Positions 1 through 6,463 of a stretch of 7,901 nucleotides of DNA are shown here, one piece after another. The stretch's first letter is position 1; every line of letters begins with the position of its first letter. The DNA lies in contig PWSL01000312.1 in NCBI GenBank assembly GCA_003563255.1, forward strand, positions 1 to 7,901, read 5' to 3'. The notes below the pieces were generated by a model that saw only the letters and a list, made by a program, of their open reading frames with translations, was not told the origin of the DNA and did not search any database. The stretch is from Desulfonatronospira sp. (lineage in GTDB: Bacteria; Desulfobacterota; Desulfovibrionia; Desulfovibrionales; Desulfonatronovibrionaceae). Position numbers and translations under genes: made by a program.

Positions 1-11
1 CACAGATCACA

Positions 12-60
12 CCCAGTGAAATCCGCTGCGCTGAGACTTCGTCTATTTCACCGGGCAGGC
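12..60. repeat. Structured intergenic repeat, copy 1
   Basis: The outer stem pairs CCC (12-14) with GGG (53-55) and GTGAAAT (16-22) with ATTTCAC (45-51). An inner hairpin is AGAC-TTC-GTCT (34-44). The 3' tail CGGGCAGGC is shared with copy 3 and nearly with copy 2. The second inner hairpin, around 25-31, is degenerate. This copy sits inside the left outer arm of the 1-330 inverted repeat and looks like an insertion there. Confidence 0.65.
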
Positions 61-119
61 AGATTGACACAGATATAAGATATTGAAGAGATATATATTT
101 TTTCCTTGCGGGAATAAGA

Positions 120-175
120 CCCCAGTGAAACCCTGCTGCGCAGGAACGCTTTCAGCGTTGTTTCACGGGGCAGGA
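120..175. repeat. Structured intergenic repeat, copy 2
   Basis: This is the cleanest copy. The outer stem pairs CCCC (120-123) with GGGG (167-170) and GTGAAAC (125-131) with GTTTCAC (160-166), with A124 bulged. Inner hairpin one is CCTGC-TGC-GCAGG (132-144); inner hairpin two is AACGCT-TTC-AGCGTT (145-159). The whole is enclosed by a perfect 13-bp stem (100-112 with 176-188), so it can fold as a two-branched cloverleaf. Positions 127-175 align without gaps to 1117-1165, 36 of 49 bases identical. Confidence 0.75.
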
Positions 176-252
176 CCCGCAAGGAAAAGGTATCAGCCCT
201 TCGGGCGGGGGAAGATTACTCCCCGGTAGCTACCGCGGATGCGGTGGAGACC

Positions 253-288
253 ATGTGCATACCAGGTGCGTATTCCTGGTATGCACAT
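253..288. repeat. Perfect 14-bp inverted repeat, 8-nt loop
   Basis: Left arm 253-266 (ATGTGCATACCAGG) is the exact reverse complement of 275-288, with loop 267-274. An A-run follows on the + strand, so it is not a standard intrinsic terminator on that strand, and no T-run follows it on the other strand. It forms the innermost right-hand hairpin of the 1-330 composite. Confidence 0.75.
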
Positions 289-330
289 AAAAAACCTCTC
301 TTATCTGTGTGCATCTGTGTGATCTGTAGG

Positions 331-585
331 CAAAAAACTCTTTTCTTCTTTGGATGGTCCAGGCTGGAAGAGGGTGTAGAGATTATATGTGCCCGATATG
401 ATTTTTCTTTTCATACCTCTCTGACAGACTGTTAAGCTGTGCTTGCAATTTTGAAAGTTATGAGTAAAACTAACCTTACAAAAGGCAACGGTGATCAGTT
501 TATTTCGACAAGCTTGTTACTTAAGCTCCGGGTTAAAGATCATCAGATAAAGCGATACAAATACTTATTTAAGGAGAATTATTAA
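331..585. other. AT-rich leader upstream of the MucR-type gene
   Basis: No gene is visible here. The stretch becomes AT-rich from about 440 and probably holds the promoter of the regulator at 586. I found no -35/-10 pair convincing enough to call. The perfect 10-bp palindrome ACAAGCTTGT at 508-517 lies about 70 bp before the start codon and could be an operator. The ribosome binding site AAGGAG is at 571-576, nine bases before the ATG. Confidence 0.5.
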
Positions 586-1005
586 ATGGAAGACCATGTT
601 AAAGAAGCTTTGGAGATTGTGAAGGCCCAGGCCGGTGTTCGTAATATGACTGAAGAAGAAATCAATTCTATGATTAAAACTCTGTCTGAAGGCATACAAA
701 AGGCTTCACAAGGAGTAGCCGAGTCACAGGCCGAACAGGAGCAGCAACCGTCTGTAGATCCCAAGAAAGCCATCAAAGAAAAAAGCATAACCTGCCTTGA
801 GTGCGGCAAGTCATTCAAGGTTCTTACCAAGAAGCATTTTGCCAAACATGATATGACTACAGAAGAATACAAGGAAAAGTGGGGGTATAAAAAAAATCAG
901 TCCCTGATTGCAAAATCCCTGGCCCGGGAGCGTAAGAAAAAAATGCAGGATATGGAACTGTGGAAGAAGAGAAAGATGAAGCCGAAGGGTAAAATCCTTG
1001 GTTAA
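586..1005 (+). CDS. MucR/Ros-family zinc-finger transcriptional regulator
   Basis: The 139-residue product is predicted to be a cytoplasmic DNA-binding regulator. The ATG follows AAGGAG with nine bases between. The N-terminal part (about 1-45) is helical and acidic, residues 45-66 are a Gln/Glu-rich linker, and the Ros/MucR-like zinc finger spans about 67-100 with ligands C70, C73, H84 and H88. The following THxxTxEEYxxKWG-like segment (residues 88-100, HDMTTEEYKEKWG) is a hallmark of the family. The tail (113-139) is very rich in Lys/Arg and probably contacts DNA. The finger spacing is C-x2-C-x10-H-x3-H, whereas I recall C-x2-C/D-x9-H-x3-H for alphaproteobacterial Ros. MucR proteins often act as global or H-NS-like silencers; the targets here are unknown. 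It is monocistronic, flanked on both sides by repeat-rich DNA. Confidence 0.88.
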   Translation: MEDHVKEALEIVKAQAGVRNMTEEEINSMIKTLSEGIQKASQGVAESQAEQEQQPSVDPKKAIKEKSITCLECGKSFKVLTKKHFAKHDMTTEEYKEKWGYKKNQSLIAKSLARERKKKMQDMELWKKRKMKPKGKILG

Positions 1006-1096
1006 ATGTAGCCAAAAATAAAAAATAAGATATTCTGGATGCTTCTGAAGTGCTGTTTGCTTCTCAGGGTTTCGACAACACCACTACGCTGAAGAT

Positions 1097-1165
1097 AGTT
1101 AACCCGGGCTTTGCCCGCAACCCAGCTTTGCAGGAAATCCTTCGGATTTGTTTAACCGGGCAGGC
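1097..1165. repeat. Structured intergenic repeat, copy 3
   Basis: GTTAA (1098-1102) can pair with TTAAC (1152-1156). An extra 5' hairpin GGGC-TTT-GCCC lies at 1106-1116, and AAATCC-TTC-GGATTT lies at 1135-1149. The 3' tail ACCGGGCAGGC matches copy 1. In the gapless alignment with copy 2, all three differing base pairs of the TTC hairpin are compensatory, which supports selection on the folded form. Confidence 0.7.
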
Positions 1166-1191
1166 AAAGTTTCAGGAGTAAGTCACTAAGG

Positions 1192-1234
1192 CTTTTTCCG
1201 CGACCCTGCGCGGAAAAAGTGGCCCCATCGGGGC
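1192..1234. repeat. Two tandem hairpins
   Basis: CTTTTTCCGCG (1192-1202) pairs perfectly with CGCGGAAAAAG (1209-1219) around a 6-nt loop. GCCCC (1222-1226) pairs with GGGGC (1230-1234) around ATC. No T-run follows on either strand outside the stems, so neither is a clear terminator. They directly precede the 1245-1330 inverted repeat. Confidence 0.6.
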
Positions 1235-1244
1235 AAAAGAGACT

Positions 1245-1330
1245 GCCCACGGAATACACGGAATTTCACGGAATATGCTTTGCTTCGCAACGCTTTAAAA
1301 CTTCCGTGCCCTTCCGTGTGTTCCGTGGGC
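1245..1330. repeat. Long imperfect inverted repeat of CACGGAA words
   Basis: The left arm (1245-1274) and right arm (1301-1330) are 30 bases each and complementary at 25 positions. Each arm contains three tandem copies of a CACGGAA-like word (TTCCGTG on the right). The 26-bp spacer carries a TTGC-TTC-GCAA hairpin (1280-1290), the same TTC loop seen in the structured repeats. The design parallels the CACAGAT arms of the 1-330 region. Confidence 0.7.
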
Positions 1331-1453
1331 ATAACCTCCTGGCTTTTTTTGAAAATGAAACAACATGTTTGTTTCGAAATTTGTGCTAAGCGCCAAATGC
1401 ACATAGTCTTGCATGAGATTGTAACTGTTTTGCCGGTCTAATCCTAAACTGAT

Positions 1454-1458
1454 TGGAG
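1454..1458 (+). promoter_or_regulatory. Ribosome binding site fixing the kinase start at 1465
   Basis: TGGAG lies six bases before the ATG at 1465. An upstream in-frame TTG at 1453 would have its own start codon overlapping this site, so ATG 1465 is the better start. Confidence 0.7.
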
Positions 1459-1464
1459 CAAACC

Positions 1465-4400
1465 ATGTCACAGAACCACGCATCCAAGGACTTTTCCTTC
1501 CCCTCGGCTGAAGAGTACCAGGATCTGTTCATAAACGCTCCGATAGGCGTTTTCATCACCACACCAGAGGGACGTTTTCTATCAGCCAACCCGTACCTGG
1601 CGCAACTGCACGGCTACGATACGCCCCGGGAAATGATTGACTCCATAATTGATATCGCCAGTCAGTTATACGCAGACTCTGAAGACAGGAGTTTACTGCA
1701 GCTCCAGCTTGAAACACAGGGACAGGTGCAGAATTTTGAGTGCCGCCTTCTCAGGCGGGACGGGTCAGTATTCTGGGCATCCATAAATATCCGGGCAGTG
1801 TGGGATACAACAGGCGGTTTCACTCGTTATCAGGGGTTTATTTCCGATATTACCGCACGTAAACAAGCAGAAGAAGCCCTTAGTAAAAACGAAGAAAAGT
1901 ACAGGACGGTTTTTGAAAATACTGGAGCTGCCAGCTGCATTTTAGAAAAAGACGGAATCATCTCCCTGGCCAATGCCAGATTCGCCCAACTGGCTGGATA
2001 CCCTCTTGAGGAGCTCCATAACACAAAGACCTGGATGGAATTTGTTGTCCCGGAAGACCTTGAGAGAATGCACCAGCAGCATGAGGTAAGACGTAAAGAT
2101 AGAAAAAAGGCTTTAAACGAGTACGAATTCAGGTTTGTAGATAAAAAGAATAATTTGAGGAATATTTACTTATGCATTGATATGATCCCTGGTACGGATA
2201 AAAGCGTTGCTTCACTTCTGGACATTACCGAACGTAAGCGGGCCGAAGAGGCACTGCGTGAAAGTGAGCAACGTTTTCAAAAAATGCTGTCCCTGATTCC
2301 TGATATGGTTTCCATACAAGACCCTGACATGAATATTATTTACAGCAACTGGAATGGATTAGCCGGTGTTCCTGAAGAAAAAAGGATCCTGAATACCAGG
2401 TGCTACAAGACATACAGGGGATACGACCAGATATGTCCTGACTGCAAAGCTGTTAAAGTTTTTGAAACCAGAGAAACTTTTAAAGAAGAAACAATGCTGC
2501 CTGATGGAACATGGGTTGATGTGCGTGTAATACCTTTCCTGGACCAGAACGGTGATGTTGTATTTTTTGTTGAATGGGTCAGGGATATAACCAACATCAA
2601 GCGGTCGGAAGAAGACCTGATCGCCGGCAAGAGACTTCTCGAAGGCATCATTGACGGCGTTTCAGACGTTTTATCCATCCAGTATCCCGACCTGAGCATC
2701 GAGCGCTACAACCAGGCGGGTTATGATCTTTTAGGCATGACCCCGGAACAAGTAAAGGGTAATAAATGTTTTGAGCTTATCGGCCGAAATCGTCAGTGTG
2801 AAGAATGTGCTACAATTAAAGCCGTGAAAACCGGCAGGTTGGAGGAAGTTGAGAAGTACTCCCCTGAATTGGGCATCTATTTGAACTGCCGCAGCAATCC
2901 CATAATGGATGAAGGTGGAAATGTAGTCCGAATTATACAGCAGTTGAGGGACATAACTGAGCAGAAGCAGGCAGAGCAATCTCTGAAGGCAGCAATCAAA
3001 GAGGCTGAGCAAGGAAGGCAGACGCTTGATGCTTTGATGACATATATCCCGCTGGGTATAACCATTGCTGATTCTGACATAACATTACAGCGGGTCAGCC
3101 GCCATGGGCTGGAGATGATGGGCTGGCCTGAGGAAAGGCACGTCGGTTTGTCCGTGGAGCAGATCCTGGATGAATGGGAGGTCTATCTGGCCGACGGTGC
3201 AACAAAGGCTCGGGTGGAAGAACTGCCCTTGCCCAAGGCCATAATGAGCGGTGAAACTGTGCTTGGACAAGAGATCGTCCAATGCCATGCCGATGGTCGG
3301 GTTATTCCTTTGACCTGCGATGCCGGACCGATCAGGGGCTCAGAAGGCCGTATCACCGGAGGGATTGTAGCCTGGCAAGACATAACCGAGCGCAGGCGGG
3401 CCGAGAAAGCCCTACAGGAGAGTGAGGAAAAATACAGACAGTTATTTGAATCATCGCCGATTTCTTTGTGGGAACAGGACTTTTCAGAAGTCAAAAAGCG
3501 CCTTGAAGAGCTTAAAGCTCAGGGGATAAAGGAGCTTGAGGTCTATTTGAAGCAGCGGCCTGAACTGGTAAGGGAAATGACCGGACTGGTAAAAGTCATA
3601 GATGTCAATCAGGCCTCATTGAATTTGTATAAAGCAAATTCCAAGGATGAATTATTAGCTGGAATATCCAGGGTTTTTGGTAAGCAGTCCTATAGTGATT
3701 TTTTGCAGGGCCTGTTGTTAATTGCATCTGGAGAAACCAGTCTTTCTTTTGAAAGGGATCATGTGACCCTGGATGGTCAGAGCTTGAAGACACAGCTCTA
3801 CTGGTCTGTCATTCCAGGATATGAGGATGACTATTCCCGTGTACTGGTCTGCATTGTCGATACTACCGAACTTATGAACATTCAGGATGAGTTGAGACAG
3901 GCCAAGGAGCAGGCCGAAGCCGCCAACCATGCCAAGAGCGAATTTCTGGCCAACATGAGCCATGAGATCCGTACACCAATCAATGGCATGCTTGGAATCA
4001 TGCAGCTTTTGCAGAGCACTGACCTTGATTCGGAGCAGAAGGAGTATGTGAACATGGGGATTGTTTCTGCCAACAGGCTGACCAGGCTACTTTCGGACAT
4101 CCTGGATTTGTCCAGGATTGAGGCCGGGCAGATGACAATCCGCAAGGAAGAGGTGCATGTAAAGAAGCTGTGCGATTCCGTGGATGAGCTGTTCATGGTC
4201 ACCAGCCGGGACAAGAACGTATCCCTGGAATTCAGCCTGGACCCGGAGCTGCCTGAAGTTCTTCTTGGGGACGAGGCCAGACTGCAGCAGGTCCTGTTCA
4301 ACCTGGTGGGCAATGCCTTGAAGTTCACCGAGGATGGTCATGTAAGCGTGTACTGGCATCTGCAGCAGCGACACGGCAGAAATGCCCGGGTGCTGATATC

Positions 4401-5115
4401 TGTCTCGGATACGGGCATAGGTATGAGCGAGGCCAAGGTGGATGAATTGTTTAAGCCCTTTGTCCAGGCGGAGAACGCTTACACCCGCAAGTATCAGGGT
4501 GCCGGTCTGGGTTTGTCCATTGTCAGCAGGCTTGTGCAACTGATGCATGGAAATATGTCTGTAGAGAGTACGCTGGGTGAAGGGAGTACGTTTTATGTTT
4601 CACTGCCGCTTGGGCTGCCTGAAGAGTCTGGGAGTAATCCGGAGCAGACCGATGCCCGTGCAGGCACAGGCAAGCTCCGGTTGCGCATTCTCCTGGCAGA
4701 GGATGATCCTTCCAACCAGCTGCCCATGAAGATGCTGCTGGAAAAGTCCGGACACGAGGTGAGCCTGGCCCAAAACGGACAACAGGCCCTGGATATGCTT
4801 GCCGACCAGGATTTTGACTGTATCCTCATGGATATACACATGCCGGTCATGGATGGAGTGGAGGCGACCCGGCGCATTCGCGCCGCAGAGGACAGATGTC
4901 GGATGTCGGTTATCAAAGATCAGAGGTCAAAGACCGGTAGACGGACATCGGGTGTCGGAGATCAGACCCGGGACAGGATTCCAATTATCGCTCTGACTGC
5001 CTATGCCATGCAAGGAGACCGGGAAAGATTCCTGGAAGCTGGCATGGATGATTACCTGGCCAAGCCGGTGCAGTTAGAGGATATGGAGAAAGCGCTTTCA
5101 AGGCTTGCAGGATAA
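1465..5115 (+). CDS. Multi-PAS hybrid sensor histidine kinase with receiver
   Basis: The 1216-residue product has no signal peptide or membrane segment, so it is probably a cytoplasmic sensor. It has six PAS-like modules at about 17-135, 143-255, 268-378, 390-500, 517-645 and 655-803, most ending in a D-I-T-x-R/Q-K/R motif. HisKA spans about 822-890 with phospho-acceptor His833 (MSHEIRTP). The HATPase has N-box N946/N950, G1 D982-x-G-x-G and G2 GAGLGLS (1012-1018). The receiver spans 1072-1214 with acidic residues E1079/D1080, phospho-acceptor Asp1123, T1178 and K1200, so every key catalytic residue is present. PAS3 and PAS4 each carry a cysteine cluster (C313, C324, C327; C435, C445, C448). 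The receiver has an extra segment, roughly residues 1142-1171, encoded by a heptanucleotide array. The ligand, and any downstream Hpt or output partner, cannot be read from the window. Confidence 0.95.
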   Translation: MSQNHASKDFSFPSAEEYQDLFINAPIGVFITTPEGRFLSANPYLAQLHGYDTPREMIDSIIDIASQLYADSEDRSLLQLQLETQGQVQNFECRLLRRDGSVFWASINIRAVWDTTGGFTRYQGFISDITARKQAEEALSKNEEKYRTVFENTGAASCILEKDGIISLANARFAQLAGYPLEELHNTKTWMEFVVPEDLERMHQQHEVRRKDRKKALNEYEFRFVDKKNNLRNIYLCIDMIPGTDKSVASLLDITERKRAEEALRESEQRFQKMLSLIPDMVSIQDPDMNIIYSNWNGLAGVPEEKRILNTRCYKTYRGYDQICPDCKAVKVFETRETFKEETMLPDGTWVDVRVIPFLDQNGDVVFFVEWVRDITNIKRSEEDLIAGKRLLEGIIDGVSDVLSIQYPDLSIERYNQAGYDLLGMTPEQVKGNKCFELIGRNRQCEECATIKAVKTGRLEEVEKYSPELGIYLNCRSNPIMDEGGNVVRIIQQLRDITEQKQAEQSLKAAIKEAEQGRQTLDALMTYIPLGITIADSDITLQRVSRHGLEMMGWPEERHVGLSVEQILDEWEVYLADGATKARVEELPLPKAIMSGETVLGQEIVQCHADGRVIPLTCDAGPIRGSEGRITGGIVAWQDITERRRAEKALQESEEKYRQLFESSPISLWEQDFSEVKKRLEELKAQGIKELEVYLKQRPELVREMTGLVKVIDVNQASLNLYKANSKDELLAGISRVFGKQSYSDFLQGLLLIASGETSLSFERDHVTLDGQSLKTQLYWSVIPGYEDDYSRVLVCIVDTTELMNIQDELRQAKEQAEAANHAKSEFLANMSHEIRTPINGMLGIMQLLQSTDLDSEQKEYVNMGIVSANRLTRLLSDILDLSRIEAGQMTIRKEEVHVKKLCDSVDELFMVTSRDKNVSLEFSLDPELPEVLLGDEARLQQVLFNLVGNALKFTEDGHVSVYWHLQQRHGRNARVLISVSDTGIGMSEAKVDELFKPFVQAENAYTRKYQGAGLGLSIVSRLVQLMHGNMSVESTLGEGSTFYVSLPLGLPEESGSNPEQTDARAGTGKLRLRILLAEDDPSNQLPMKMLLEKSGHEVSLAQNGQQALDMLADQDFDCILMDIHMPVMDGVEATRRIRAAEDRCRMSVIKDQRSKTGRRTSGVGDQTRDRIPIIALTAYAMQGDRERFLEAGMDDYLAKPVQLEDMEKALSRLAG
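4888..4978 (+). repeat. Degenerate heptanucleotide array inside the receiver domain
   Basis: Cut from 4888 in sevens, the DNA gives thirteen units. The best ten (4895-4964) include GATGTCG twice, GAGGTCA, GGTGTCG and GAGATCA; eight of these ten have TC followed by A or G at unit positions 5-7. In the protein it covers about residues 1142-1171, between receiver helix 3 (EATRRIRA) and strand 4 (IPIIALTA), where related receivers have only a short loop. The frame is intact through it. Confidence 0.75.
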
Positions 5116-5187
5116 AGTCGGCAGGGACTCCCCAGGCCGGTGTCCGGCTCTCACTGAATGTTTACCCGTAATCAGTGCGTAGTTAGA

Positions 5188-5219
5188 TGTGACTGCAAAA
5201 AGTAGTTTTTGCAGTCACA
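5188..5219. repeat. Perfect 14-bp palindromic hairpin between converging genes
   Basis: TGTGACTGCAAAAA (5188-5201) pairs exactly with 5206-5219 around the loop GTAG. The A5/T5 tracts lie inside the stem rather than after it, so this is not a textbook terminator, though it separates the + strand kinase from the - strand block. The stop codon of the - strand ORF at 5215-5556 lies in its right arm. It may be a dispersed palindromic repeat. Confidence 0.7.
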
Positions 5220-5556
5220 ACGGCAATGGATCCTGTGGTGTCTTGCGCAGGGACAGATACTCCAGGGGGAAACGGCGCAGCTTTCTCATGGCAGAAAGAG
5301 AAATAGAGTCTTCCGTATAAGCTGCTGATCTGGTATCTATGCCTGCCTTGTTGAACAGCTCTGCAAGCTTTTCCGTTTCCGTGCGGATATCGTCCAGTTC
5401 AGCGGCCTTTTCATAAGGCTCGGAAAAAAATATGCCCTGGCAGCCGCCGGTACTGTCCGTGGTCAGTTCCTCAAGGCCTGGGGCAGGAGATCCAATAGTT
5501 ACCAGCATGCACCCCGGTTGCGATGGACAGTCCCCAGGCCTGGTGCCATTAACCAT
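5215..5556 (-). CDS. Small ORF, possible truncated CHAT-domain remnant
   Basis: The 113-residue ORF starts at ATG 5556 after a G-rich AGGGGGG site; a GTG one codon earlier is also possible. It lies 31 bp after the DUF4197 gene on the same strand, so it may be cotranscribed. No signal peptide or membrane segment is visible. I do not recognise it firmly. The order MLVTIGSPAP (about 17-26), then an acidic helix with ETEKLAELF (about 60-68), then the segment ending FPLEYLSL resembles the part of CHAT (caspase-like) domains just before the catalytic His-Gly. The His and Cys of that family are absent because the frame stops in the 5188-5219 hairpin. This could be a remnant, a genuine short protein or a spurious ORF; the CHAT reading is only a pattern impression. 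Confidence 0.45.
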   Translation of the reverse strand: MVNGTRPGDCPSQPGCMLVTIGSPAPGLEELTTDSTGGCQGIFFSEPYEKAAELDDIRTETEKLAELFNKAGIDTRSAAYTEDSISLSAMRKLRRFPLEYLSLRKTPQDPLPL

Positions 5557-5587
5557 CACCGGGCCCCCCTGAATGGTTGCACTTATA

Positions 5588-6325
5588 TCACCTGCCGAAC
5601 ACCCGCTGCAGTATGCTGGTGGTCTGACTCAGGGGATCATTTCTGATGGCTGCCTCCTCCACAGCCAGGTACTCAAAGATGGCCTTTATGGAATGATCCA
5701 CCACGTGTTCCGAAATATCCGCCCGGGCATCCGGAACAAAGGGAAGCTGCTGGTACCTGGACATCATGTCTTCATAAACCCGCACCGCGCCCACATCCGC
5801 AAGACTCTGCCTTACCAGCGGGGTAAATTCCTCCGACAGGGGTCCGGACATTGTGTCCTCAAAATACCGTGTGGCCGCGTCATCAGGACCGTTGTAAATC
5901 CCACGGACATCATCCAGGGTCATCTCGGAAACGGCCTGTACAAACATTTCCCTGGCCCTGGGCGTAGCTTGCTCAGCGGCCCGGTTCATGCGCAGCTCCA
6001 GATCATCGAGCATATGCCCCATCCCGGCTCTTTCCAGAATGTTTTGAACATTCTGCAGACTTGCAGGCAAAGGGATATGAGCCTTAGGATCCTGGTAATA
6101 ACCGTCTTTCCGGCCAAGATGACTGACTACTTTTTCACTGCCTACGCGCAGGGCCTCTCTTAATCCCTCGGCAATCTCCGAATCCGCAAGCCCTGATTTT
6201 TCTGTAACTTCAGGATTCTTGCGCAAAGTATCCATACCGCGCTGCAGCCAGTCTTGAGCCCTGAGTTCAGAAGCTACCATCAAAACAGCCGCAAAAAATG
6301 CCATTATAAGAGCACACTTTTTCAT
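5588..6325 (-). CDS. Secreted DUF4197-family protein
   Basis: The start is taken at 6325 because AGAAGG lies six bases upstream and the protein then opens with a signal peptide (residues 1-24: two Lys, a hydrophobic core AFFAAVLMVA, then ELRAQ). The frame is open further upstream, but that extension lacks a comparable site. The 245-residue product is probably exported to the periplasm. The body matches my recollection of DUF4197: GLREAL, then IPLP, MNRAAE, DDAATRYF, a segment EEEAAIR-like near the C-terminus, and an RVFGR end. DUF4197 has no established biochemical function known to me, and the family is mostly helical. The upstream region contains TGTAGT/ACTACA inverted repeats (6343-6358) and a REP-like palindrome, which suggests transcription separate from the thioredoxin gene, though this is unproven. 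Confidence 0.88.
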   Translation of the reverse strand: MKKCALIMAFFAAVLMVASELRAQDWLQRGMDTLRKNPEVTEKSGLADSEIAEGLREALRVGSEKVVSHLGRKDGYYQDPKAHIPLPASLQNVQNILERAGMGHMLDDLELRMNRAAEQATPRAREMFVQAVSEMTLDDVRGIYNGPDDAATRYFEDTMSGPLSEEFTPLVRQSLADVGAVRVYEDMMSRYQQLPFVPDARADISEHVVDHSIKAIFEYLAVEEAAIRNDPLSQTTSILQRVFGR

Positions 6326-6391
6326 ACCGCACCTTCTGTTTTTGTAGTTATTACTACAGCGATACTTTGAGTTAATTTTTGGGAGACCACC

Positions 6392-6463
6392 GGGGACAGG
6401 CACTTTTGCCGACCTCAGACTGTAAAACGGCCGGACTGTCCGGCGGCAAAAGAGCCAGTCCCC
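6392..6463. repeat. REP/BIME-like palindrome
   Basis: The arms 6392-6410 and 6445-6463 (19 bases each; GGGGAC...CTTTTGCC against GGCAAAAG...GTCCCC) are complementary at 17 positions, with two internal mismatches. Inside is a near-perfect palindrome GCCGGAC-T-GTCCGGC (6430-6444). GGGGACAGGCAC and GAGCCAGTCCCC ends are, as I recall, common in palindromes linked to REP-associated tyrosine transposases in many proteobacteria. No transposase gene is in the window. Confidence 0.7.

Larger units (their letters stand above)
1..330. repeat. Composite nested inverted-repeat region, no gene
   Basis: No credible coding sequence is visible; the short ORF at 244-435 has no recognisable domain and runs through hairpins. 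The outer arms are built from CACAGAT-like words: the left arm is 1-12 plus 61-80, the right arm about 300-328 in inverse orientation (ATCTGTG, TGATCTGT). Inside lie, in order, structured repeat copy 1 (12-60), a 13-bp perfect stem (100-112 with 176-188) enclosing structured repeat copy 2 (120-175), a GCCC-TTC-GGGC hairpin (196-206), the palindrome CGGTAGCTACCG (224-235), a CCGC/GCGG hairpin (233-244) and a perfect 14-bp hairpin (253-288). The left end may continue outside the window. Role unknown. Confidence 0.75.
1006..1464. other. Repeat-rich intergenic region before the hybrid kinase
   Basis: No gene is visible. The region holds structured repeat copy 3 (1097-1165), a perfect 11-bp hairpin (1192-1219), a GCCCC-ATC-GGGGC hairpin (1222-1234) and a 30-bp imperfect inverted repeat (1245-1330). 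I see no convincing terminator for the upstream regulator. The kinase promoter should lie in 1335-1450, but no box pair there has good spacing. Confidence 0.6.

Noticed and set aside
1..330. CRISPR array or integron attC site
   Set aside because: The repeats are inverted and of unequal spacing, not regular direct repeats with unique spacers, and no integrase core sites are visible.
244..435. Small + strand ORF of 63 codons
   Set aside because: It runs through the 253-288 hairpin and CACAGAT repeat arm, lacks a ribosome binding site and has no recognisable protein features.
1453..1464. TTG start for the kinase at 1453
   Set aside because: The TTG overlaps the TGGAG that serves ATG 1465, and it has no ribosome binding site of its own.
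5188..5219. Bidirectional intrinsic terminator
   Set aside because: The T-tracts are inside the stem near the loop, and no U-run follows the stem on either strand.
5573..6163. A 196-codon + strand ORF
   Set aside because: It is the antisense shadow of the DUF4197 gene, which has a signal peptide, ribosome binding site and family motifs.
6326..6390. Promoter TTAACT-16-TAATAA for the DUF4197 gene
   Set aside because: The boxes match sigma-70 consensus poorly, so I do not call it.
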